Shown here one piece after another: positions 25,124 to 33,725 of a stretch of 64,000 nucleotides of DNA. Within the stretch, counting starts at the first letter, position 1. Every line of letters begins with the position of its first letter. Location of the stretch: the NCBI RefSeq assembly GCF_000153705.1, contig NZ_DS022272.1, positions 1,743,839-1,807,838 on the forward strand, given 5' to 3'. Source of the stretch: Fulvimarina pelagi HTCC2506 (GTDB taxonomy: Bacteria > Pseudomonadota > Alphaproteobacteria > Rhizobiales > Rhizobiaceae). Under the pieces are notes generated by a model. It did no database searches and was not told the origin of the DNA. It was given only the letters and a program-made list of their open reading frames with translations. Position numbers and translations under genes: made by a program.

Positions 25124-27448
25124 ATGCGGGCAGACGCGTTATTCGCGTCGGCGGGGGACCTTTATACCAAATTAAAGGGGTTCCTCGACGACAAGCCGGA
25201 ATTGGGCGCCTCTTCAGCCCCTTTTTCCCGTTTCAATGCCGGTCAGATCGCATCGACTGAACGCTTTCTCCGGCGGGTCATCCCGGCTCTGCTGATCATT
25301 TTCCTGATCCTAGTCGCGCTGGTCCGTTTTGGATCTCTCATCGAATATCGCGGCGCGATTGAATCCGATGTGGAACAGGATCTGCACGTCGCTTCACGTT
25401 TCCTTGCGGCGGAGAGCCAACTCCTTACTGAAAGTCAAGCCGAAGTTGATCCGCTCAACGCCCTTTTGACGAGCAGATTGCCAAAAGGCCTTCTGCAACC
25501 CGGGCGATTTATTCTCGTGAGCGGCACCGATGGCATCATCACCGCGGCGAGCCCCGGATCTGAATATCTGATCGGCACGGATCTGGTCACCGAGCTGGCA
25601 CTTTCGCCGACGGCTATCCAGTTGGGACGCGGAGAGACGACCGTACCCGGGACCCTCAATGAAGAGGCGATCGAGACATCGAGCATGATGCTCGCCGACG
25701 GCCTCGGGCTCGGGACGATTGTCCAGATCGAGCGTCCAGCTCTGTCGGCCTGGCGGGAAGCTTTGGCGGTCAATGTCACGCTTTTCTCGCTGACGAGTTT
25801 CGTGGTCCTTGCCATTGTTCTCGCCTATTTCCGACAAGCATCTCGCGCCAACGAAGCACAGACCGCTTATCTCGAAACGCACGAGCTCGTCGACACGGCT
25901 TTAAGCCTTGGTCGTTCAGGTCTCTGGGACTGGAACGTCACACGCGGCGAAGTACAGTTGTCGCGATCTCTCTACGAACTTCTGGGCTTCAGCCCGAAAA
26001 CTGCCTCTATCGGCTTCGCTGAACTCGAACACCGGCTTCACCCAGCAGATATCGGGGTTAAGCACAGACTTTGTCGCGTCGTCGTCGGCAACGTAGACCG
26101 GTTCGACAAGACCTTCCGCTTGCGCCATCGCGATGGACATTTCGTGTGGCTTCGCGCTCATGCTGAAGCAACAAGGACATCCTCGGGCGAACGTCACCTC
26201 GTCGGCATAGCCATGGACGTCAGCGAACAGCAGGCGTTTGCTGAGCGGACGAAAGAAGCCCACCATCAGCTTCACAGCGCGATTGAGAACATTCCGGAGA
26301 CCTTCGTTCTCTGTGACAATGAAGACGATATTATTCTGGCGAACTCGCGATATCGCACGGTCTTCGGGCTGAGCGAAGAGGACACGAAGCCGGGAACCAA
26401 TCTCGCCCAAGTCATGAGAAAGTCGCGGAAGCCGATCGAAAGCGCACAGGTCAGCGGCAGTTCGTCGAAGCGCGACGACAGTTCCTCGGAAATAAAAATG
26501 CCAGACGGACGCTGGCTGCTACTTTCGGAGCGCCGGACCGCTGAAGGGTTCATCGCCATCGGCGCCGACATCACGCAGCTAAAGATGCATCAGACCCGCT
26601 TGCACGAATCCGAGCGCCGTCTCACCGACATCATTCACGCCTTGAGCGAGACACGTAGCGATGCAGAGCGCAAAGCCGCTCAGCTCGAGGAATTGAACCA
26701 CAGCTTCCGCATCGAGAAGAACAAGGCCGAAGCGGCATCACGGGCGAAGACGACCTTCTTGGCCAATATGAGCCATGAGCTGCGCACGCCGCTGAATGCA
26801 ATTCTCGGCTTCTCCGACATTATGCGCCAACAGATGCTGGGCCCTATTGGCTCAGAAAAATACACCGGATATGCGCATGACATCCACGAGAGCGGAGAAT
26901 TTCTGCTTCAATTGATCGACGATATTCTCGACATGCAGAAGATCGAAACTGGGCGAACGACGATGTTGCGTCGCATCTTCGATCTGACCGAAGCGGTGGC
27001 GGAATCTGCTCGCATGATCGAAGCGTCCGTCGCCAGACGCCAGATCGACCTTGTCGTCGAACAGCCAGAGAAGCTCAACATCTACGCCGATCGTCGTGCT
27101 GTCACTCAGATTCTTATGAATCTCATGTCAAATGCCGTGAAATTCAGTGATGCCGGGGGCGAAGTCAGGGTTTCCGTAAAGGAGCGTAGCGGCGCAGTGC
27201 TACTAAGCATCACAGATCGCGGCGAGGGTATCTCTCAATGCAATCTGGCGAAGATTGGAAGACCATTCGAACAGACCGAAAGCGAATGGACGCGGACGAA
27301 GAAGGGTACAGGCCTCGGACTTGCCATCGCGCGCTCCCTGACGGAACTGCATGGCGGCCGCTTCCGTATCGCGTCGACCCTCGGCGAGGGCACGATCGTC
27401 GCTATCCGGCTGCCAAATACCATCGAGGAGCATGCAGAGGCGGCCTGA
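25124..27448 (+). CDS. Membrane PAS-domain sensor histidine kinase (PleC/PdhS-like)
   Basis: The ATG at 25124 has GAGGA eight bases upstream and is preferred over the GTG at 25031. The 774-residue protein has two membrane segments (about 51-72 and 200-222) enclosing a periplasmic domain, then two PAS domains (about 245-360 and 380-500), a short coiled region, the HisKA motif FLANMSHELRTPLNAILGFSDIM with the phosphorylated His, and the ATPase domain with N-box NLMSNAVKFS, G1 DRGEGIS and G2 GTGLGLAI. This H-box is typical of alphaproteobacterial DivJ/PleC/PdhS cell-cycle kinases. There is no response regulator beside it, so it is an orphan kinase here. Confidence 0.9.
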   Translation: MRADALFASAGDLYTKLKGFLDDKPELGASSAPFSRFNAGQIASTERFLRRVIPALLIIFLILVALVRFGSLIEYRGAIESDVEQDLHVASRFLAAESQLLTESQAEVDPLNALLTSRLPKGLLQPGRFILVSGTDGIITAASPGSEYLIGTDLVTELALSPTAIQLGRGETTVPGTLNEEAIETSSMMLADGLGLGTIVQIERPALSAWREALAVNVTLFSLTSFVVLAIVLAYFRQASRANEAQTAYLETHELVDTALSLGRSGLWDWNVTRGEVQLSRSLYELLGFSPKTASIGFAELEHRLHPADIGVKHRLCRVVVGNVDRFDKTFRLRHRDGHFVWLRAHAEATRTSSGERHLVGIAMDVSEQQAFAERTKEAHHQLHSAIENIPETFVLCDNEDDIILANSRYRTVFGLSEEDTKPGTNLAQVMRKSRKPIESAQVSGSSSKRDDSSSEIKMPDGRWLLLSERRTAEGFIAIGADITQLKMHQTRLHESERRLTDIIHALSETRSDAERKAAQLEELNHSFRIEKNKAEAASRAKTTFLANMSHELRTPLNAILGFSDIMRQQMLGPIGSEKYTGYAHDIHESGEFLLQLIDDILDMQKIETGRTTMLRRIFDLTEAVAESARMIEASVARRQIDLVVEQPEKLNIYADRRAVTQILMNLMSNAVKFSDAGGEVRVSVKERSGAVLLSITDRGEGISQCNLAKIGRPFEQTESEWTRTKKGTGLGLAIARSLTELHGGRFRIASTLGEGTIVAIRLPNTIEEHAEAA

Positions 27449-27591
27449 CCAGACCCTTGGCCGCTCTATCCGATCATATTGATCAATTATTAGGTCACTC
27501 GCTCTTACAATAGGACGAACAGAGCCGATCCGCCCCGACGCCGGTTCCCGAAGCACCTTACGCTCGGGTCTGTTGCGCCCTGGAGGACGAG

Positions 27592-29139
27592 TTGAGTCAG
27601 AGCGAGCACATCACAGATCTTCGAAGCCTCGCGGCGGTGAAGCCCGTACCAGTAGAAGTGCGCAGCGACCACGACCATGCCGAGCTCAACGCGCTGGCAG
27701 CTCGGATCGCCGATCACTATCGCACCGACTTCATGACGCCCAGGCTCTTGACGGGCTATCTTCGCCTCGTCGAATTCGCGGTTCTCGCGGCGATCGGGTC
27801 GCTTTTCCTTGTCTTTTACGTCGAAACCGACACGCGTCTGCTGTGGTCATATGTTGCTATCATCCTGGCAGGCTCGACGCTCGGCGTCCTCTCGATCAAT
27901 GTCGTCGGTGGCTACCGGCTGAGTTTTCTCAGGCGCTCGATGCTGGCCCACTGGCGGGTCGCGGCTGCATGGATCGCCGTGATCGCAGGCGTGACTGCAG
28001 CTCTGTTTTTCATCTATGGAAGCGCCGACCATTCCCGTGTCTTCCTAGCGGGATGGTTCGTCTGCGGGATTATCGCTCTAAGTCTGATCCGCGTTACGCT
28101 ATGCTCGTTCATCCATAAATGGGCGAGGGACGGCCGCATGGAACGGCGCGCCGTCATCGTAGGCGGTGGTCGCAATGCCGCGCAATTGATCCGGGGTCTG
28201 GAAGCTCAAGCTGACTCGGATATCCGGATCTGCGGCATCTTCGACGACCGCAACGACCGCCGTTCGCCGCCGCTCGTTGCCGGCTATCCGAAACTCGGAA
28301 CGATCGCGGAACTCGTCGCCTTCTCGCGTCGAACTCGCATCGACATGTTGATCGTAACCCTGCCGCTTTCAGCCGAGAAGCGACTCCTGAGCCTGTTGCG
28401 CAAGCTCTGGGTGCTGCCTGTGGACATCCGTCTGTCGGCCCACGAAAACGCATTGCAGTTCCGGCCGCGCAGCTATTCCTTCATCGGCGACATTCCGATG
28501 ATCGACGTCCTCGATCGCCCACTTGCCGATTGGGACTGGATCGCAAAACGGGCATTCGATTTCGTCTTCGCATTCCTCGCGATAGCCATCATGTCGCCGA
28601 TCCTCCTCCTGACGGCGCTCGCGGTGAAGCTCGACTCTCCTGGGCCCGTTATCTTCCGACAGAAGCGTCATGGCTTCAACAATCAGACCATCGAGATATT
28701 CAAGTTCCGCTCGCTGCGCGATGAGTTTTCCGATCCTGAAGCCAAGCAAATCGTAACAAAGAACGACAGGCGCATCACCCGTGTCGGTTCGTTTATTCGC
28801 AAAACGTCGATCGACGAACTGCCTCAACTCTTCAACGTATTGAGAGGCGATCTCTCGCTCGTTGGGCCGCGGCCACATGCGCTTCATGCACAATCCAGCC
28901 GGAACGAGACCTTCACAGCGATCGTCGACGGCTATTTCGGCCGGCACAAGGTGAAGCCCGGCATTACAGGCTGGGCTCAGATCAAGGGGTGGCGCGGCGA
29001 AATCGATCAGCCGGAAAAGCTCCAGCGGAGGTTCGAGCACGATCTCCACTACATCGAAAACTGGTCGCTACGCTTCGATCTTTACATTCTCCTGATGACG
29101 CCGATCAGCATGTTGAGCAAGACCGACGGCGCCTATTGA
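27592..29139 (+). CDS. Undecaprenyl-phosphate glucose (sugar) phosphotransferase
   Basis: This membrane enzyme starts exopolysaccharide repeat units by moving a sugar-1-phosphate to undecaprenyl phosphate. The 515-residue protein has four N-terminal membrane segments, a CoA-binding-like Rossmann domain (AVIVGGGRNAAQLI at about 185) and a C-terminal bacterial sugar transferase domain starting at AKRAFDFVFAFLAIAIMSP, with the conserved KFRSLRD, RKTSIDELPQLFNVLRGDLSLVGPRPHA and KPGITGWAQI blocks. The start is a TTG at 27592 with GGAGG five bases upstream. No other polysaccharide genes flank it. Confidence 0.92.
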   Translation: MSQSEHITDLRSLAAVKPVPVEVRSDHDHAELNALAARIADHYRTDFMTPRLLTGYLRLVEFAVLAAIGSLFLVFYVETDTRLLWSYVAIILAGSTLGVLSINVVGGYRLSFLRRSMLAHWRVAAAWIAVIAGVTAALFFIYGSADHSRVFLAGWFVCGIIALSLIRVTLCSFIHKWARDGRMERRAVIVGGGRNAAQLIRGLEAQADSDIRICGIFDDRNDRRSPPLVAGYPKLGTIAELVAFSRRTRIDMLIVTLPLSAEKRLLSLLRKLWVLPVDIRLSAHENALQFRPRSYSFIGDIPMIDVLDRPLADWDWIAKRAFDFVFAFLAIAIMSPILLLTALAVKLDSPGPVIFRQKRHGFNNQTIEIFKFRSLRDEFSDPEAKQIVTKNDRRITRVGSFIRKTSIDELPQLFNVLRGDLSLVGPRPHALHAQSSRNETFTAIVDGYFGRHKVKPGITGWAQIKGWRGEIDQPEKLQRRFEHDLHYIENWSLRFDLYILLMTPISMLSKTDGAY

Positions 29140-29255
29140 CGGGCTCGTTGATTTAAACACCGCGCAAGCGTCGACGCATCGCGTCAGAGCTTGTCATCAA
29201 CCGCGAGTCCATGTCCTTTCGTATTACCGGACCAAAGACGAGAGCGGTGAGAGGC

Positions 29256-29765
29256 ATGGAAATTACGATACGCAAAGAACGGGCCGCAGATCACGAGACC
29301 ATCCGGCGGCTTACCGAAGCGGCTTTCGAAGCAGTCGAAGAGAGCGACGGTTCTGAGGCGGACATTCTCGACGCTTTACGTGCGGATGAAGCGTTGGAGC
29401 TCTCCCTCGTCGCGGTCGACGAAACCGACCAGATCTTTGGCCATATCGCCTTTTCGCGCATCACGATCGAGAGTGGAGAGCCTCAATGGTTCGGTCTCGG
29501 CCCGATCTCGGTGTGGCCGAAGTATCAGCGCGGCGGGATCGGCTCGCGGCTGGTCCAGGCGGGACTCTTGGAAATCCGAAAGCTGGGGGCGAACGGCTGC
29601 GTCCTCGTCGGTGATCCGAACTTCTACTCTCGCTTTTCGTTCGAGAGCGACGATGCCCTTACCTATTCCAGCCTGCCGCGGCAGTATATTCAAAGGATTG
29701 TTTTCCATGGGCCCGCGCCGCGTGGCGAAATCAGCTATCATCCGGCGTTCGGAACAGAGAGCTAG
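29256..29765 (+). CDS. GNAT family N-acetyltransferase (YhbS-like)
   Basis: The ATG at 29256 follows GTGAGAGG. The 169-residue protein starts with MEITIRKERAADHETIRRLTEAAF and has the acetyl-CoA-binding motif A as VWPKYQRGGIGSRLVQAGL, with GCVLVGDPNFYSRFSF after it, a pattern of the YhbS/COG3153 subgroup. The acceptor is unknown. It lies 116 bases after the sugar transferase and 107 bases before a convergent EamA gene. Confidence 0.88.
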   Translation: MEITIRKERAADHETIRRLTEAAFEAVEESDGSEADILDALRADEALELSLVAVDETDQIFGHIAFSRITIESGEPQWFGLGPISVWPKYQRGGIGSRLVQAGLLEIRKLGANGCVLVGDPNFYSRFSFESDDALTYSSLPRQYIQRIVFHGPAPRGEISYHPAFGTES

Positions 29766-29872
29766 AGAGACGGGCGAAAGGGCGATCTCCGGTGTTCGAC
29801 CACGCCGGGGCGGAGCATGTTCACAATGAGGTCCCGGCGATCAAACGCTGAGGCCAGATGCAAAGAGCAAGC

Positions 29873-30727
29873 TCAGGCAGTCGGCGGTACCTGGCGCCGC
29901 TTCCACTGGCGCGTTGCGACGGCCACTCCTGCGGCGGCGACGATGAGACCTGCCGCCTGGATCGGCGTTAATTGGTCGCCGAAAAGCAGATAGGCCATCA
30001 CGGCGGTGACGCCGGGTGTCAGGTACATGAGAGAGGCGACGGACGAAACCGCGCCCTCGCGGATCAGGACCATCATCAGGAAGATCGCGCCAATAGAGAG
30101 CACCAGCGTCAGCCAGGCCAGCGCGAAGACGAACTCTCCGGTCCAGCGTATCGAATATGACTCGAAGAACGCGGCCAGGACGACCATTGGAACGAGGGCA
30201 CCGAGATACTGGAACGCGGTACCGGTTCGAAGATCGACGCCCGCAGCAAAACGCTTCTGCCAGATGGTGCCGAGCGAGATAGCGAAGGCCGAAAGAAAGA
30301 CGGGAAGCAGCGTTTGAGAGTTCATCACGCCGCCCGAGCCGAGCTTTGGCGAAATGACCATCGCGATGCCCGTCAACCCAAGCGCGAGACCAGCTAGATG
30401 CCGCGGCCTCACCCGGTCGCCGAGAACGACACCAGCGAGCAATGTCGTGAGAATCGGTTGAAGACCGACGATCAGCGCGGCGATGCCCGCGTTGAGGCCA
30501 TGACGAACGGCGTAGAAGACGCCGCCGAGATAAGCCCCGTGAATGAGACCTCCCGCGATCATTGAATGGAGCGCCTGGTCCCCATCCGGCTTCCTCGCGC
30601 TTGTCGCGACAGCAAATGCTGCGAGGATCACAAGGGCAAGGGCAAAGCGGATCGCAAGAAAGGTGAACGGTTCGGCATAGGGCATTGCCATGCTCGCGCC
30701 GATGAAGCCGGTCGACCAAAGCAGCAC
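29873..30727 (-). CDS. EamA/DMT family transporter (start unclear)
   Basis: This is an inner-membrane exporter with two EamA repeats and about ten membrane segments in 284 residues from the GTG at 30727. The frame stays open to about 30800 and the twelve codons before the GTG read IARFLWLFPPLF, which looks like the natural start of the first membrane helix. However, no ATG, GTG or TTG lies there. The ATC at 30763 has a GACAGGA seven bases upstream and could be a rare start. Substrate is unknown. The C-terminus is basic (RQWKRRQVPPTA). Confidence 0.82.
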   Translation of the reverse strand: MLLWSTGFIGASMAMPYAEPFTFLAIRFALALVILAAFAVATSARKPDGDQALHSMIAGGLIHGAYLGGVFYAVRHGLNAGIAALIVGLQPILTTLLAGVVLGDRVRPRHLAGLALGLTGIAMVISPKLGSGGVMNSQTLLPVFLSAFAISLGTIWQKRFAAGVDLRTGTAFQYLGALVPMVVLAAFFESYSIRWTGEFVFALAWLTLVLSIGAIFLMMVLIREGAVSSVASLMYLTPGVTAVMAYLLFGDQLTPIQAAGLIVAAAGVAVATRQWKRRQVPPTA

Positions 30728-30858
30728 GAACAGCGGCGGAAAGAGCCAGAGGAAGCGGGCGATGGGACGGTCCTGTCGGAAGAAGCTTGGATGCGGGCGG
30801 GGACAGCGCTAGCATGACAAGAGCAGTCCTGCCAGACGAGTGACAGAGCGCCCATTGC

Positions 30859-31869
30859 TTAGGGTTCGGACATCTGCACCACGACCTTACCTTTGGCGTG
30901 CCCGGCTTCGAGATAGGCGAACGCCTCGCCGATTTCCGCGAACCGGAAGACACGGTCCACGACGGGCTCGATAACTCCGTCCTTTATCAACCGGGCGAGT
31001 TCGGCAAGTTCCGCGCCGCTCGGATGCATGAAGAGAAAGCGATAATGCGCATCGTGTTTCCGCGCCAGCCGGCGCAGACGGAAGCTCGCGAGCCAGAAGA
31101 GAGCGGCAAGGCCATAGCCGCGGCCGAGATCCTTGAGAGCCGTCTGCGGCTCGGGCATTTCCGCGATCGAGACGACCTTGCGGCCGGGCTTCACGACACC
31201 GAAGGCGCGAACCAGCGTCTCCCCGCCAACGAGATCGAAAACGCCATCCATGTCGCCTATCCGCTCCTCGAAGCGCTCGATGGTATAATCGATGACGCAG
31301 TCGGCGCCGAGGCGTTCAACCAATGCCCTGCCCCGTGGCGATGCGGTGGTTGTCACCTGCGCGCCGAGCCACTTTGCGATCGGAATGGCGAAGGTTCCGA
31401 CGCCGCCAGCGCCGCCAGGAATGAAGACCCGGCTGCCCGGTTTCAATTTTAGTTCGTCGCGGAGCGCCTGAAGGGCCGTCAGTCCCGCCAGAGGCACGCC
31501 GGCGGCGGCAGTAAAGTCCAGGTCATCGGGCATCTCCGCAACGAAGGCCTCATCGACCGCCGCAAAGTCTGCGAAGGCGCCGAGCCGCTCCTTCGCCACC
31601 CTTGCGAAGACGCGATCGCCCGGCACGAAGCGTTTCACGCGATCCCCGCAGGCCTCGACGACACCGGCCAGTTCGTTTCCCATGACGATCGGCAGACGGT
31701 AGCGCTGGACGAGACGAAGTTTGCCCTCGCGCGTCTTGAAGTCGACCGGGTTGAGACCGGCAGCCCTGACGCGGATTAAAATCTCGCCCGGGCCGGGCGT
31801 TGGCCTGTCCACGTCCTGCAGGCCCATGACATCCGGCCCGCCATAGGCGGATTGCACAAGTGCTTTCAT
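30859..31869 (-). CDS. NAD(P)-dependent MDR alcohol dehydrogenase / quinone oxidoreductase
   Basis: The 336-residue zinc-free medium-chain reductase opens with MKALVQSAYGGPDVMGLQDV and has the nucleotide-binding motif PGGAGGVGTFAIPIAKWLG at about residues 150-168. The GroES-like half contains AAGLNPVDFKTREG. Sequence features resemble the quinone/enone oxidoreductase branch (QOR, AST1-like). It is divergent from the AEC transporter gene. The substrate is not evident. Confidence 0.87.
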   Translation of the reverse strand: MKALVQSAYGGPDVMGLQDVDRPTPGPGEILIRVRAAGLNPVDFKTREGKLRLVQRYRLPIVMGNELAGVVEACGDRVKRFVPGDRVFARVAKERLGAFADFAAVDEAFVAEMPDDLDFTAAAGVPLAGLTALQALRDELKLKPGSRVFIPGGAGGVGTFAIPIAKWLGAQVTTTASPRGRALVERLGADCVIDYTIERFEERIGDMDGVFDLVGGETLVRAFGVVKPGRKVVSIAEMPEPQTALKDLGRGYGLAALFWLASFRLRRLARKHDAHYRFLFMHPSGAELAELARLIKDGVIEPVVDRVFRFAEIGEAFAYLEAGHAKGKVVVQMSEP

Positions 31870-32056
31870 GGCAATGCCCCTTCTGTCCTATTCGGTACAG
31901 CCTGAAATTAGCGCTCGTCGAAGGGCGCACGTTGAAGATTATTGGGCGCAAAGAATGAACTTCGGCGCGCATCGCTCCAACACCCCCATCCGATTTGCGT
32001 CATGCCGGGTGAAGGTCTAACCGAAGGCACGCCGCTTCCCCCGCGCTCCGGACACC

Positions 32057-33022
32057 ATGCAGACCATCCTCGACATCATCGTACCTGTCTTCGGTCTCAT
32101 CGCAGTTGGTTATCTCGTCGCGCGGCTGAAGCTGTTGTCGGAGGATGTTGGGCAAGGACTGGCGAAGTTCGTCTTTATAGTTGCGGTGCCCGTTCTGCTA
32201 TTTCGGTCGCTGGCGGAAGCCTCTTTCGGCGATGCCAATCCCGGCTTTCTCTGGCTCGCCTATTTCGGGAGCGTCGTGGTGGCCTGGACCGCCGGCACCG
32301 TTCTCATCCGATGGATCGTGAAGGCCGATCATCGAACAGGCGTGATCGCCGGTGTTTCTGCGAGCTTCGCGAACACGGTCTTCGTCGCACTCCCGACCTT
32401 GCAGCGCGCCTACGGTGACCGCGGGATCGAGCCGCTCCTTCTGATCATAGCGATCCATTTGCCGGTGATGATGGTGGCCTCGACGCTGCTGGTGGAACGA
32501 GCGGTTCAGCTCGATGCGAAGGAAACTGTGGGCGGATCGGAGCGTGTAGGCCTGATCGCCATCCTGAAGCGAACCGGTCGCAATCTCACAACGAACTCGA
32601 TCATCATCGGGATTGCTTGTGGTCTCGTCTGGCGGGTCACCGGCCTGCCGCTGACCGGACATTTCGACGAAATAACCCAGCTCATCGGAACGACAGCCGG
32701 CCCAGTGGCGCTCTTCGCGCTCGGCATGTCGCTGACTCGGTATGGACTGAGGGGGGATATCCTGTCTGCCTCCGTGATCGCCTTCATTTCGCTCATCGTT
32801 CAACCCGGACTGGTCTGGTTGATCGGGACGGAGCTCGGCCTGACCGATCTATGGCTGAAAGGCGCCGTGTTGACTGCCGCGGCGCCCGCCGGGGTCAACG
32901 CCTATCTCTTTGCCGCCTATTTCGGCACCGGTGAAAAGCTGGCCGCGACCACGATCCTGTTGTCGACGATTCTCGCAGTCTTCACGCTGAGCGGCTGGCT
33001 GACCGTGCTGTCGGCGGCGTAG
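32057..33022 (+). CDS. AEC family transporter (auxin efflux carrier-like)
   Basis: The 321-residue protein has about ten hydrophobic segments with the two-repeat layout of AEC carriers. It begins MQTILDIIVPVFGLIAVGYLVARLKLL and has the conserved VSASFANTVFVALPTL block after the third helix and the APAGVNAYLFAAYFG block in the second half. Members export auxin-like or organic anions such as malate or malonate. The gene lies alone, 190 bases from a divergent dehydrogenase. Confidence 0.9.
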   Translation: MQTILDIIVPVFGLIAVGYLVARLKLLSEDVGQGLAKFVFIVAVPVLLFRSLAEASFGDANPGFLWLAYFGSVVVAWTAGTVLIRWIVKADHRTGVIAGVSASFANTVFVALPTLQRAYGDRGIEPLLLIIAIHLPVMMVASTLLVERAVQLDAKETVGGSERVGLIAILKRTGRNLTTNSIIIGIACGLVWRVTGLPLTGHFDEITQLIGTTAGPVALFALGMSLTRYGLRGDILSASVIAFISLIVQPGLVWLIGTELGLTDLWLKGAVLTAAAPAGVNAYLFAAYFGTGEKLAATTILLSTILAVFTLSGWLTVLSAA

Positions 33023-33083
33023 TAGCAGAACCTGTTGGCCGGTGACCACCTCGCCTCCCCCGATCGGGATCTCCGGCTCGGCT

Positions 33084-33563
33084 TTAGGTATCTTCGGAGA
33101 CCGACGCGCAGACCAGTTCGCGCAAGCGGCCGGTCTGGTTCGCTTCTGTGGGAGCTGCGGTTTCGAAGCCGCAGTCGACGACTATCGATTGGCGCTCGGC
33201 GGGAATGCGACGTTCCATGTAATAGAGTTCGACAAGAACCTTATTGGGGTCATTCGAATTGCGTTGCGCTCCGCCGAGATCGACAGCGACGAAACGTTCC
33301 GTAACGGGAAAGAGGAAGCTCCAAGGCCGCCAGATATTCGACTGTCCTACCTCGTCGATAACAACGAAGCGATCGGGCAGTGCCGAGGCTGTCCGAGAGG
33401 CCCAACTGTAGTCGCCCCAAATCGCGAAGCTGACGAGTGAGAGTGCCGCGACGACGGGAATCGTCGTCTTGGGCAGCCGGCCGCCAGAGATCTTGCGCAG
33501 AACGTAGACGATACCGCCGACGCTCAGAGCGAGCGCGATAGCGGCGAAGAGTTCCAGGGCCAT
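33084..33563 (-). CDS. Hypothetical membrane protein
   Basis: The 159-residue product has two hydrophobic segments near the N-terminus (about residues 3-20 and 34-50), then a soluble domain (ERFVAVDLGGAQRNSNDPNKVLVELYYMERRIPAE) that probably faces the periplasm. One pair of cysteines (VVDCGFE and ELVCASV) lies near the C-terminus. I do not recognise a family. It is convergent with the AEC transporter gene, 61 bases away. Coding style is like the neighbouring genes. Confidence 0.6.
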   Translation of the reverse strand: MALELFAAIALALSVGGIVYVLRKISGGRLPKTTIPVVAALSLVSFAIWGDYSWASRTASALPDRFVVIDEVGQSNIWRPWSFLFPVTERFVAVDLGGAQRNSNDPNKVLVELYYMERRIPAERQSIVVDCGFETAAPTEANQTGRLRELVCASVSEDT

Positions 33564-33672
33564 GGCTTCGCTGACGCTTTTTCTTGCCGCACGAACGGCG
33601 CGGACCAGCGCGAAGGGTTCGAGCCGGCCCGCCGCTTGAAGCGCGTCTGAGCGAAGCGGTCAACACGAAAAC

Positions 33673-33694
33673 GGCCCGCTCCATGGAGCGGGCC
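33673..33694. terminator. Perfect-palindrome terminator after the symporter operon
   Basis: GGCCCGCTCCA and TGGAGCGGGCC form a perfect 22-base palindrome. On the minus strand it is followed by GTTTTCG, 32 bases after the symporter stop codon; on the plus strand it is followed by ATTCATTTT. It probably ends the symporter transcript. Confidence 0.8.
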
Positions 33695-33725
33695 ATTCAT
33701 TTTGTCGAGCTTGCCGCCCGAACGG

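Noticed and set aside
27592-29139. Start of an exopolysaccharide cluster
   Set aside because: Only the initiating sugar transferase is present. Neighbours are a kinase, an acetyltransferase and a transporter, with no glycosyltransferase, Wzx or Wzy.
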